A DNA stretch of 21,078 nucleotides from contig CAKRON010000040.1 in assembly GCA_934373455.1 (NCBI GenBank), forward strand, positions 1 through 21,078. The letters run 5' to 3'. Of this stretch, positions 7,274 through 14,027 are shown piece after piece (the stretch's first letter is position 1; each line of letters opens with the position of its first letter). Position numbers and translations under genes: made by a program. A model generated the notes under the pieces. That model saw only the letters and a program-made list of their open reading frames with translations, did not search any database and was not told the DNA's origin. Source of the DNA: an uncultured Marvinbryantia sp. (GTDB lineage: Bacteria > Bacillota > Clostridia > Lachnospirales > Lachnospiraceae).

Positions 7274-8124
7274 TGCATACTTTTCCATTCTGTAATCGTC
7301 ATTTTGTAATAATTTTTAAAAGCTGTATGAAAGTGATTCGGATAAGAATATCCTAATCGGGCAGATATTTCTGAAATAGAAAGCTTATTTTCTTTTAAAA
7401 AAGTAACTGCTGCCGCCATACGGGCTTCTGTTCTCTTTTGAAGGAAATTTTGTCCATATCTTTTATAAAGAATCCTGCTTGTTTGTCTGGTACTAAGTCC
7501 CAAACGCTGCGATAGTTCTTTTAAAGTAATGGTATCATATTCCAGTAAGAAACTATCTTCGATCAAAATATATGCCTTGACCAGTGGAATCGGAATATAC
7601 GTAATCGCCGCATGAGAGGCTGGTTCATAATTGCGCAGTATCTTCACCAAAAATTGCATAAAAAGTGCCCGCAGCATTACACTTGTCGCCGGTCCCGGCG
7701 CCGAAAGTTCCTGATAGATCTGTTCCAATGTCATCTGTAAATTGGCACAATCTTTTCCATACCAAAATGGATAATGTAAAAACGGCTCTAATGCATCTTT
7801 TTCCGATACATTTCCTCTGTTATTATGTAATTCTTCAATTTTTAAATAAATACAATACTCATAAGTCGGATCCTCCGAATCTGTATACTGCTGATGTTCA
7901 ATATGTGGTCCGGTAGTATAAAGAATATTGGGTGCTAATTCATAGGAATGCTGATTACTGATCAGCGTTCCTTTTCCTTTCGGAATAAAATGAATCTCAT
8001 AGCTGTTTGAGCTGTGCGCATGAGAAGGTGTATTCCAGGTCTGACACTCATAAGTAAACTTTAATATATGAATCTGATAATTTCCTATTTCAAACATAAT
8101 ATATAAATTATCATTTTTTATCAT
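7270..8124 (-). CDS. AraC-family transcriptional regulator with cupin-type sensing domain
   Basis: A 284-residue regulator. The N-terminal half has the AraC-type cupin signature (SHAHSSNSYEIHFIPKGKG, then a PHIEH segment), a pocket that usually binds a small ligand. The last 100 residues hold two helix-turn-helix motifs: LKELSQRLGLSTRQTSRILYK and ISEISARLGYSYPNHFHTAF. I chose the ATG at 8124 because GGGAG lies 6 bases upstream; the TTG-started longer version reads through it. It is the first gene of the operon with the GGDEF and PPK2 genes. It is also divergent from the amidohydrolase/dehydrogenase pair, with 138 bases between start codons, so it may control either side. The strong -10 without a -35 on the divergent side is the pattern expected of an activator-dependent promoter. 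Confidence 0.9.
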   Translation of the reverse strand: MIKNDNLYIMFEIGNYQIHILKFTYECQTWNTPSHAHSSNSYEIHFIPKGKGTLISNQHSYELAPNILYTTGPHIEHQQYTDSEDPTYEYCIYLKIEELHNNRGNVSEKDALEPFLHYPFWYGKDCANLQMTLEQIYQELSAPGPATSVMLRALFMQFLVKILRNYEPASHAAITYIPIPLVKAYILIEDSFLLEYDTITLKELSQRLGLSTRQTSRILYKRYGQNFLQKRTEARMAAAVTFLKENKLSISEISARLGYSYPNHFHTAFKNYYKMTITEWKSMQ

Positions 8125-8211
8125 ATCCATCTCCCACAGCCTGTACGCCAATCCGACATATAAAATCTACATTTGTCAACTTTTCATGTATCCTTATCGT
8201 ACTACAATCTC

Positions 8212-8217
8212 TATAAT
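8212..8217 (+). promoter_or_regulatory. -10 element of the amidohydrolase/dehydrogenase operon
   Basis: A perfect TATAAT lies 46 bases before the amidohydrolase ATG, but none of the hexamers 16-18 bases upstream resembles TTGACA. Together with the divergent AraC-type gene this suggests a promoter needing an activator. A TTGACA on the opposite strand (8174-8179) has no well-placed -10 partner. Confidence 0.45.
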
Positions 8218-8262
8218 GAAATCAAGAACCTGATCGAAAATTTAAGAAGGAGGACGCACAGA

Positions 8263-9141
8263 ATGATAATTGATGCCCATTTACATCTCTGGGATAAACA
8301 GAATGGTCGTGTCGATGAGAAACCTGTGATTGCATTAACGAATGGACGAAGTGATTTCGGTGGAGAAATCCGCCAAATGATGCCGCCATATATGCTGGAC
8401 GGACGAAACACGGTCGAAATGCTGATTGCAAACATGGACTACGCAAGAGTCAGCGGATGCGTGGTCACACAGGAGTACATTGACGGAAATCAGGATCGTT
8501 ATTTATTAGAGTGCAAAAAGAAGTGCCAGGACAGAATAAAAATCTGTTGTCTTTATGAGGAAAAAGACATACCTGACAACTGGATCCGGCAATTTGACGG
8601 TATTAAGCTTTGTGCCGGCAGACTAAAAGATAAGAATTTGTTACATCATAAAGAAATTTTCCAGAAGGCGGACCTGTTTGGAAAATTCATTTCCATAGAC
8701 ATGGCAGATGGTGATCTGCAGACAGATGCTATGGCGCAGCTCATTAAGATGCATCCCCATCTTCGCATAGCCATCGGGCATTTTGGAATGGTTACTGTAG
8801 ATGGCTGGGAAAAACAAATTGAACTTGCAAAACATGAACATGTTTACATAGAAAGCGGCGGTATCACCTGGCTGTTCCATAAAGAATTCTATCCCTACCC
8901 GTCAGCGATTCAAGCCATTCGTAAGGCCATTGACATTTGCGGAATTGATAAATTAATGTGGGGCAGTGATTATCCACGCACAATGACAGCTATCACATAT
9001 GACATGAGCAAAGATTTTATCGAGAAGACTTCTGAATTATCCGAGGAGGAAAAGCGAAAATTCCTGGGAGAAAATGCAAAGAAATTTTATGGATTTCCGG
9101 AACTGGCAATCCCTGAAAAACTATTAAATATGGTGGAATAA
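8263..9141 (+). CDS. amidohydrolase-family protein, probable sugar lactonase
   Basis: A 292-residue TIM-barrel hydrolase of the amidohydrolase_2 group (COG2159/COG3618). It opens with MIIDAHLHLW, giving His6 and His8; IGHFG contributes His173; and WGSDYPR near the C-terminus gives the catalytic Asp236. This pattern matches L-fuconolactonase and related lactonases, and also some decarboxylases, so the reaction is not certain. I chose the ATG at 8263 because AAGGAGG lies 9 bases upstream and the protein then begins at the first barrel strand; the open frame extends 30 codons further but with a non-homologous-looking sequence. The dehydrogenase gene follows after 15 bases, so the two are co-transcribed. 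A sugar dehydrogenase plus a lactonase is a sensible pair: aldose to lactone to aldonate. The substrate is unknown. Confidence 0.8.
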   Translation: MIIDAHLHLWDKQNGRVDEKPVIALTNGRSDFGGEIRQMMPPYMLDGRNTVEMLIANMDYARVSGCVVTQEYIDGNQDRYLLECKKKCQDRIKICCLYEEKDIPDNWIRQFDGIKLCAGRLKDKNLLHHKEIFQKADLFGKFISIDMADGDLQTDAMAQLIKMHPHLRIAIGHFGMVTVDGWEKQIELAKHEHVYIESGGITWLFHKEFYPYPSAIQAIRKAIDICGIDKLMWGSDYPRTMTAITYDMSKDFIEKTSELSEEEKRKFLGENAKKFYGFPELAIPEKLLNMVE

Positions 9142-9156
9142 GCAAGGAGGAATACA

Positions 9157-10371
9157 ATGATCGTAAAAGGTACTTATTTTCAGAACAGTGAAGAAACGCC
9201 ATTGGTATATGGTGATGTTGAAATTCACAATATACCAAGAAGAAGATTACGAGGTGAAGAAGAAAAAGAAGGCATTCTGGCCGAAAGCGTTCTTGTTGGA
9301 TTTTGTGGCACAGACCATACTCTTATGCAGATGGGAAAAGAAGGAAACTTAAATCATAAATTTCCGGAAGGATGTAACAGACTGATCAATGGTCATGAGG
9401 GAGTTGTATGGGTTCCATCTGAAAATCGCTTTGCCATTGTGTTAATTCGTGGTGGAAACAGTTATGATCCAACCAGATATACTGAAGAGGAAACGTATTT
9501 TGAATACGGATGCGACCAGGCAGACGGATTATTCTCTGATAAAAATTATTACAACCCGGACATGTTACTGAAAATACCGGACGGATATGTAACGGATGGA
9601 AAAATTTCTCTTACTCTGTGCAAAAAATTAGTATTCTGTGATCCGTATGCCTGTATGATTTTTCAAAGAGAACGTATGGAAGACCTGGGCGAAGCACAAA
9701 ATTTCAGAGTAAAAATGGCTCAATATAAATGCGATGAAACCAAAGCAAGAGAAATTGCCAGAAAAGAAACTTTTGACAGAGTATGCATCTTCGGTCTTGG
9801 AACAACCGGTATGTTTATCGGCGATCTGATTCATCAGAGATATCCGGATGCAAAGATTGTTTATGTGGCAAGAAGTGAAGAAAACAGTCCAAAAGTTTCC
9901 TTTGCTCTAAGACAGACCGGTGCGTCTTATGTAAGAAGTATATTTAACACAAATGAAGAACTTGCAGATGCCATCAAGGAGAAATTAGGTGGAACAGCTA
10001 CTGTATTCATTGGTTCCAGCGGAGCTGCAATTGAACACGAACTTGCATTTCAATATGGGGTGTTAGGATGTAATGGCATTTATAATTCTTTCTCTCTGGG
10101 ACCACATGTGACATTTGATACTATGCCTTTCGGATTTAAAAATCAGCTAATCTTTGGTTCTATTAATTTCCGTCAGGATCACATGGAAGAAGCAATCCGA
10201 ATTCTTCAGAACAGCTGTTATGATGAAATTGTAGAGCTTATTGATAAAGATGAGTTTATATCCGATCCTATAGGCGCATACGAAAACAAAATATATGCCA
10301 AAGGTGCTCCTATGAAGACAGCCGTCATCTGGAATAAAAACTATGTCCATATGGATTGTCATTCATCATGA
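9157..10371 (+). CDS. zinc-dependent medium-chain dehydrogenase, glucose 1-dehydrogenase-like
   Basis: A 404-residue MDR-superfamily oxidoreductase. The N-terminal catalytic domain has GFCGTD (Cys50, Asp53) and NGHEG (His80, Glu81), the catalytic zinc pattern. The four-cysteine structural zinc lobe of ordinary alcohol dehydrogenases is absent; a loop running into YFEYGCDQADG takes its place, similar to haloarchaeal glucose dehydrogenases (YFERG motif). The Rossmann domain has FGLGTTG (212-218). The second strand ends in VARS with no acidic residue, which favours NADP over NAD; this is an inference. AGGAGG lies 7 bases before the ATG. It is the second gene of a two-gene operon with the lactonase-like gene and is followed by a clear terminator. 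Expected role: oxidation of an aldose to its lactone. The sugar cannot be named, and a different polyol or alcohol is possible. Confidence 0.8.
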   Translation: MIVKGTYFQNSEETPLVYGDVEIHNIPRRRLRGEEEKEGILAESVLVGFCGTDHTLMQMGKEGNLNHKFPEGCNRLINGHEGVVWVPSENRFAIVLIRGGNSYDPTRYTEEETYFEYGCDQADGLFSDKNYYNPDMLLKIPDGYVTDGKISLTLCKKLVFCDPYACMIFQRERMEDLGEAQNFRVKMAQYKCDETKAREIARKETFDRVCIFGLGTTGMFIGDLIHQRYPDAKIVYVARSEENSPKVSFALRQTGASYVRSIFNTNEELADAIKEKLGGTATVFIGSSGAAIEHELAFQYGVLGCNGIYNSFSLGPHVTFDTMPFGFKNQLIFGSINFRQDHMEEAIRILQNSCYDEIVELIDKDEFISDPIGAYENKIYAKGAPMKTAVIWNKNYVHMDCHSS

Positions 10372-10401
10372 TTTAAGACACACACGATTTCACTGAAAAA
10401 A

Positions 10402-10430
10402 GAGAGTGTCGCTCCATTTTCGACACTCTC
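10402..10430. terminator. bidirectional terminator between the dehydrogenase and malic enzyme genes
   Basis: A 10-bp stem, GAGAGTGTCG with CGACACTCTC (10402-10411 and 10421-10430), and a 9-base loop. On the plus strand it is followed by CTTCTTTTT; on the minus strand by six T (10396-10401). It therefore serves both convergent operons. Confidence 0.9.
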
Positions 10431-10456
10431 CTTCTTTTTATTACATATACTATTGC

Positions 10457-11629
10457 TTAAATTCTCGCAACACCTGTTTTTCTTGCCGCTTCTGCCACTG
10501 CTTCAGCCACTGCTTTCACTACTCGTTTGTCAAATGGATTCGGAATGATATATTCCGGAGTCAATTCTTCTTTCGTGATTAGATTCGCAATCGCGTAAGC
10601 TGCTGCCACTTTCATCTCGTCATTGATATCCTTTGCCCGCACATCCAATGCTCCACGGAAGATACCCGGAAATGCCAACACATTGTTAATCTGATTTGGG
10701 AAGTCGCTTCGACCTGTTCCTACAACCGCTGCTCCGGCTTGTTTTGCCAAATCCGGCATAATCTCCGGAATTGGGTTTGCCATCGGGAAAAGAATCGGTT
10801 TGTCTGCCATATTCTTTACCATCTCTTCTGTTACCGTTCCTGGTGCTGATACCCCAATGAATACATCAGCTCCTTTCAACACTTCTTCCAAAGTGCCTTT
10901 TTCCATATGTTGGTTACAAATCTCTGCCATCTCTTTTTTCTCTGTATTCAGATTGTCACGACCTTTATAGATAGCTCCATGGCGGTCGCACATGATAACA
11001 TTTTTCAGTCCAAGACTTACCAGAAGTTTAATAATTGCGATTCCTGCTGCTCCGGCACCGGATGTTACCACTTTGATTTCATCCAGATTCTTTCCTACTA
11101 CTTTTAAGGCATTCAACAAGGCTGCTGTGGTAACGACCGCTGTACCGTGCTGGTCATCATGAAAAATTGGGATATCGCAACACTCTTTCAGTTTACGCTC
11201 AATCTCAAAACACCTCGGTGCAGAGATGTCCTCCAGATTCACCCCTCCAAAACTGCCTGCCAAAAGACTGACTGTTTTTACAATATCATCGACTTCTTTA
11301 CTGCGCACACATAATGGAAATGCATCCACATCCGCAAAAGTTTTAAAAAGTGCACATTTTCCTTCCATTACCGGCATTCCTGCTTCCGGTCCGATATCGC
11401 CAAGTCCCAATACCGCTGTTCCATCTGTCACAACTGCTACCATGTTTTTTCTTCTTGTGTATTTATATGATAAATCCACATCTTCCGCAATCTTCAGGCA
11501 GGGTTCTGCAACTCCTGGCGTATAGGCAACTGCAAGTTCTTCTGGGTTTTCAATCTTAGCCCTGCTGATAACTTCAATCTTTCCTTCCCATATCTCATGC
11601 TGCTTTAATGCAAATTCTTTTTTGTCCAT
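10457..11629 (-). CDS. malic enzyme (malate to pyruvate and CO2)
   Basis: A 390-residue short bacterial malic enzyme without the phosphotransacetylase-like extension. Visible: the catalytic Tyr36 in AYTPGV, Lys91 in EGKCALFK, the metal ligands Glu133-Asp134 in NLEDISAPRCFEIE, the FHDDQHGTA signature (156-164), and the Rossmann GAGAAG (191-196). The second Rossmann strand ends CDRHG; its Asp favours NAD over NADP, which is an inference. The enzyme decarboxylates malate oxidatively to pyruvate in the cytoplasm. The upstream dehydrogenase stops 10 bases before this ATG, and its TAG runs straight into the GGGGGAAG ribosome site, so the two genes form one operon with a shared terminator downstream. 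The pairing suggests interconversion of oxaloacetate, malate and pyruvate. Confidence 0.94.
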   Translation of the reverse strand: MDKKEFALKQHEIWEGKIEVISRAKIENPEELAVAYTPGVAEPCLKIAEDVDLSYKYTRRKNMVAVVTDGTAVLGLGDIGPEAGMPVMEGKCALFKTFADVDAFPLCVRSKEVDDIVKTVSLLAGSFGGVNLEDISAPRCFEIERKLKECCDIPIFHDDQHGTAVVTTAALLNALKVVGKNLDEIKVVTSGAGAAGIAIIKLLVSLGLKNVIMCDRHGAIYKGRDNLNTEKKEMAEICNQHMEKGTLEEVLKGADVFIGVSAPGTVTEEMVKNMADKPILFPMANPIPEIMPDLAKQAGAAVVGTGRSDFPNQINNVLAFPGIFRGALDVRAKDINDEMKVAAAYAIANLITKEELTPEYIIPNPFDKRVVKAVAEAVAEAARKTGVARI

Positions 11630-11639
11630 CTTCTTCCCC

Positions 11640-12587
11640 CTACGCTTCTTTTACCTGGCTGTAAAATTCCTTTAAAAGTTCTGCTGAATGATCCAATGCT
11701 TCACGTTCCTTTTCACTAAGTGGAACATAAAAAGTCTGTTCGATTCCTGCTCGTCCCACTCTACACGGAAGGGAAAATGCAATTCCTGCCCATTTACCGT
11801 ATGCATCCCCCAACACATGTGATACCGGAAGAATTGCATGTTCGTCTTTCAAGATAGCTTCTGCAATTGTAGATACTGCCATCGCTACCCCATAGAATGT
11901 AGCACCTTTTAATCCAATGATCTCTGCACCTCCATCTCTGGTATGCTCTGTAATCTCTTTACGATCCAATTTTATATTCTGTGTATTCTCATAATCTGTC
12001 AATGGAATACCGCTAACAGATGCAGAACTCCATACAGGCACCTGACTGTCTCCATGTTCACCTAATACATATGCCTGTACGTCTGTCACATTCACCTGCA
12101 GGCATGCACTGATATTGGCACGGAATCTGGCTGTATCCAGAGAAGTTCCACTTCCGATAACACGCTCTGCCGGAAGACCGGATACTTCCTGTACTTCACG
12201 AGTTAAAATATCCGCTGGATTGGATACGACAAGGATCAACGGATTCACCGCATACTTCATTATGCTCTCTGTAATACTCCGTATGATTGCTACATTTGTC
12301 TTGGCAAGCTCCAGCCTGGTCTGTCCTGGTTTTCTGGCAATTCCTGCGGTTATAATCACAATATCCGCATCTGTGCATTCTTCATATCCACCCTGTCGTA
12401 CACCGATCTGTTTATGAAAACTGGTTCCATGCAGCACATCAATGGCCGCTCCTTTCGCCCGGTCTTCATTCACATCCACCAGTACAATCTCATTTGCCTG
12501 TTTTCTTACCATCAATGTGTATGCAATTGCTTCTCCCACATTGCCGGCTCCAATTACTACAATTTTTTCTCCGTGATCTTTTTTCAT
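11640..12587 (-). CDS. lactate/malate dehydrogenase family, predicted malate specificity
   Basis: A 315-residue NAD-dependent 2-hydroxyacid dehydrogenase. Motifs: GAGNVG (13-18) for NAD, Asp151 and Arg154 in SLDTARF, and the catalytic His178 in GEHGDS. Overall the sequence is lactate-dehydrogenase-like (TRLELAKTN), but the substrate loop reads ARKPGQTR. The residue equivalent to position 102 is therefore Arg85, as in malate dehydrogenases, where lactate dehydrogenases have Gln. The Q102R change is known to turn a Bacillus lactate dehydrogenase into a malate dehydrogenase, so I predict oxaloacetate/malate as substrates despite the lactate-dehydrogenase look. The ATG at 12587 has AGGAGG 8 bases upstream. 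An in-frame ATG at 12632 would add 15 odd residues and include that site, so I reject it. The ribosome site lies partly in a hairpin, and the promoter is about 520 bases away. Confidence 0.9.
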   Translation of the reverse strand: MKKDHGEKIVVIGAGNVGEAIAYTLMVRKQANEIVLVDVNEDRAKGAAIDVLHGTSFHKQIGVRQGGYEECTDADIVIITAGIARKPGQTRLELAKTNVAIIRSITESIMKYAVNPLILVVSNPADILTREVQEVSGLPAERVIGSGTSLDTARFRANISACLQVNVTDVQAYVLGEHGDSQVPVWSSASVSGIPLTDYENTQNIKLDRKEITEHTRDGGAEIIGLKGATFYGVAMAVSTIAEAILKDEHAILPVSHVLGDAYGKWAGIAFSLPCRVGRAGIEQTFYVPLSEKEREALDHSAELLKEFYSQVKEA

Positions 12588-12590
12588 AAT

Positions 12591-12645
12591 GCGCTCCTCC
12601 TGTTTATCTGTATTATCTTCATTACAATTCATAAACAGGTGGCGC
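12591..12645 (-). promoter_or_regulatory. hairpin overlapping the ribosome site of the dehydrogenase gene
   Basis: On the minus strand CCTGTTTAT (12631-12639) pairs perfectly with ATAAACAGG (12599-12607). A second GCGC/GCGC helix (12642-12645 with 12591-12594) closes beyond a 2 x 4 internal loop. The 3-prime arm and internal loop contain the AGGAGG ribosome site (12596-12601). The 23-base loop contains the TAA that ends the upstream 137-codon frame. Folding would limit access to the ribosome site. Whether it acts as a switch is unknown. Confidence 0.5.
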
Positions 12646-13035
12646 TCTAAGCCTCCAGTTCGACCTGCCAGCTTCCGTTGGTCTTCCTGAATACTTCTTT
12701 CGCGTATGTTCTCTTATCTCTCTCTGATAAAACTGAACCGAGACTGCATCTATGCACAGCCCCGAATATAAGACAGAACTTCGTCTGACTGACTGCTCTG
12801 GTTCCCTGACACTGCGCCTGTTCGCATACCATGCATCTGCCGCTCTGTGCGCTGAGGTCATTTGTTGAGTGAGCAACTTGATGCTATATGTCCTGTTTCC
12901 ATCCGTATCTATCTCTTCTGAGAAACTCCCATCTGTAAAATACAGAAATGGCATCAGTAATAACAGGAAAACCAGAGGGTATATGAATTTCTTCTGAATT
13001 GTTTTTTTCTGGATACATGCTATATCTAAATTCAC
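12622..13035 (-). CDS. unrecognised 137-codon frame in the leader of the dehydrogenase operon
   Basis: A GTG-started frame (AAGG 9 bases upstream) of 137 residues. The N-terminal part is basic, then has one clear hydrophobic helix (about 17-33, FIYPLVFLLLLMPFLYF), then an acidic stretch. From about residue 55 on it becomes rich in Arg and Ser with little domain character. An overlapping frame (12647-12832) ends more plausibly with YAKEVFRKTNGSWQVELEA, so a frameshifted remnant is possible. I do not recognise a family. The frame fills most of the leader between the promoter at 13111-13139 and the dehydrogenase start, and its stop sits in the hairpin loop at the ribosome site. It could be a small membrane protein, a decayed gene, or chance within a structured RNA. 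Base composition is somewhat richer in G+C in the second half than in the flanks. Confidence 0.3.
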   Translation of the reverse strand: MNLDIACIQKKTIQKKFIYPLVFLLLLMPFLYFTDGSFSEEIDTDGNRTYSIKLLTQQMTSAHRAADAWYANRRSVREPEQSVRRSSVLYSGLCIDAVSVQFYQREIREHTRKKYSGRPTEAGRSNWRLRAPPVYEL

Positions 13036-13110
13036 AATACGGTACCTTCAAATGTCATATTTTACACTATGTTCATAGGTAGAAAATAATTTTCTCTGCT
13101 ATACCAGTGA

Positions 13111-13139
13111 ATTTTAGCATGTTGTTATTATAATGTCAA
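13111..13139 (-). promoter_or_regulatory. promoter of the dehydrogenase/malic enzyme operon
   Basis: The minus strand has a perfect -35 TTGACA (13134-13139), a 17-base spacer and the -10 TAAAAT (13111-13116). It lies just after the tcdA stop and reads toward the dehydrogenase. No equally good promoter is seen closer to the dehydrogenase start. Confidence 0.75.
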
Positions 13140-13163
13140 TCTTTTTGTATTCATTCCAATACA

Positions 13164-13937
13164 TTATTGTTTTTGTGTGTATACAATCCCAGAAAGATCT
13201 TTTACAATTTCCCCGGCAATCATAAGTCCTGCCACTGCCGGAACAAATGCAGTACTTCCTGGTATATCTCTCCGTTCCGTACATTTATGTTCTGCACCTG
13301 GTGGACAAATACAATTTGCTCTGCAGCTAATACTCATATCTTCCATCGGGCGAATTGGCTGTTCATCAGAATAAACCACTTTCAAACTCTTTACATTTCT
13401 TTTTTTGAGTTCTCTTCTCATTACCCTTGCCAGAGGGCATACCCTGGTTTCATAAATATCTGCCACTTGAAATCTTCCGGCATCCAGCTTATTTCCAGCC
13501 CCCATAGCACTTATAATTGGAATATCTAATTCTTTTGCTTTCATAATAAGCGCAATCTTAGCTGTCACTGTATCAACTGCATCCACAATATAATCATACT
13601 CTTCAAATGGGAATTCATCGGCATTTTGAGGAAGGAAAAAACATTTATGTGTTCTCACATCAATATCCGGATTTATTTCCAGCATTCTTTCTTTCATGAC
13701 ATCTGTCTTATATTTTCCAACAGTCTTTCTGGTTGCTATAATTTGTCTGTTCAAATTTGTGAGACATACCTTATCGTCATCAATCAAATCAAATGAACCT
13801 ACTCCACTCCTCACAAGTGCTTCACAGACATATCCGCCAACACCACCTATTCCAAATACGGCCACTCTGGATTCTTGTAATTTTTTTATTGCAGGTGCTC
13901 CAATTAAGAGCTGCGTTCTTGAAAATTGATTCAACAT
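13164..13937 (-). CDS. tcdA: tRNA threonylcarbamoyladenosine dehydratase (ThiF/E1-like)
   Basis: A 257-residue E1-like enzyme that uses ATP to cyclise threonylcarbamoyladenosine at tRNA position 37 to its cyclic form. The Rossmann/ATP motif GIGGVGG (29-35), the acidic DDD at 53-55 and NLNRQ (61-65) are in place. The family hallmark MGAGNKLDAGRF followed by VCPLARVMRRELKKR is nearly identical to that of E. coli TcdA (CsdL). A cysteine cluster (CRANCICPPGAEHKC) follows. Length is normal. AAGGAAG precedes the ATG. It stands alone on the minus strand with a likely promoter of its own; some readthrough from the sensory operon upstream is possible because no strong terminator separates them. Confidence 0.93.
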   Translation of the reverse strand: MLNQFSRTQLLIGAPAIKKLQESRVAVFGIGGVGGYVCEALVRSGVGSFDLIDDDKVCLTNLNRQIIATRKTVGKYKTDVMKERMLEINPDIDVRTHKCFFLPQNADEFPFEEYDYIVDAVDTVTAKIALIMKAKELDIPIISAMGAGNKLDAGRFQVADIYETRVCPLARVMRRELKKRNVKSLKVVYSDEQPIRPMEDMSISCRANCICPPGAEHKCTERRDIPGSTAFVPAVAGLMIAGEIVKDLSGIVYTQKQ

Positions 13938-13991
13938 CTTATAAACTTCCTTTTCATTGAAAATTTCTGCCCATTACGGCTTTCTTTTTAT

Positions 13992-14020
13992 ATATTATAT
14001 AGTTTTTTTAACAATTGCAA
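13992..14020 (-). promoter_or_regulatory. putative promoter of tcdA
   Basis: On the minus strand TTGCAA (14015-14020) is followed after 17 bases by TAATAT (13992-13997). An overlapping perfect TATAAT (13994-13999) has a 15-base spacing. The leader would be about 50 bases. The region also contains a run of seven T/A just after the preceding operon, but no strong stem that would make it a terminator. Confidence 0.45.
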
Positions 14021-14027
14021 TAATCTT

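Larger units (their letters stand above)
12588..13104 (-). other. long 5-prime leader of the dehydrogenase/malic enzyme operon
   Basis: Between the predicted transcription start (about 13104) and the dehydrogenase ATG lie about 517 bases, far longer than any other leader here. Besides the 137-codon frame it contains several short perfect hairpins, for example AGAAAA/TTTTCT near 13078-13092 and TCTGTA/TACAGA near 12930-12945, and the final hairpin at 12591-12645. I do not recognise a known riboswitch class. This entry records the gene-poor stretch 12588-13163. Confidence 0.4.

Noticed and set aside
8174..8179. Perfect TTGACA on the minus strand as a promoter for the AraC-type gene
   Set aside because: No acceptable -10 lies 16-18 bases downstream; the closest candidates are only 11-13 bases away. 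It is mentioned but not called.
8173..8262. N-terminal extension of the amidohydrolase by 30 residues
   Set aside because: It would run over the TATAAT element and the AAGGAGG site, and the family normally starts at the MIIDAHLH strand.
12588..12632. N-terminal extension of the dehydrogenase by 15 residues
   Set aside because: The extra codons include the AGGAGG ribosome site and give a sequence unlike the family's N-terminus.
13938..14027. Terminator after the sugar-sensor operon
   Set aside because: There is a T/A-rich run but only a very short TTGCAA palindrome and no real stem, so I called only the likely tcdA promoter.
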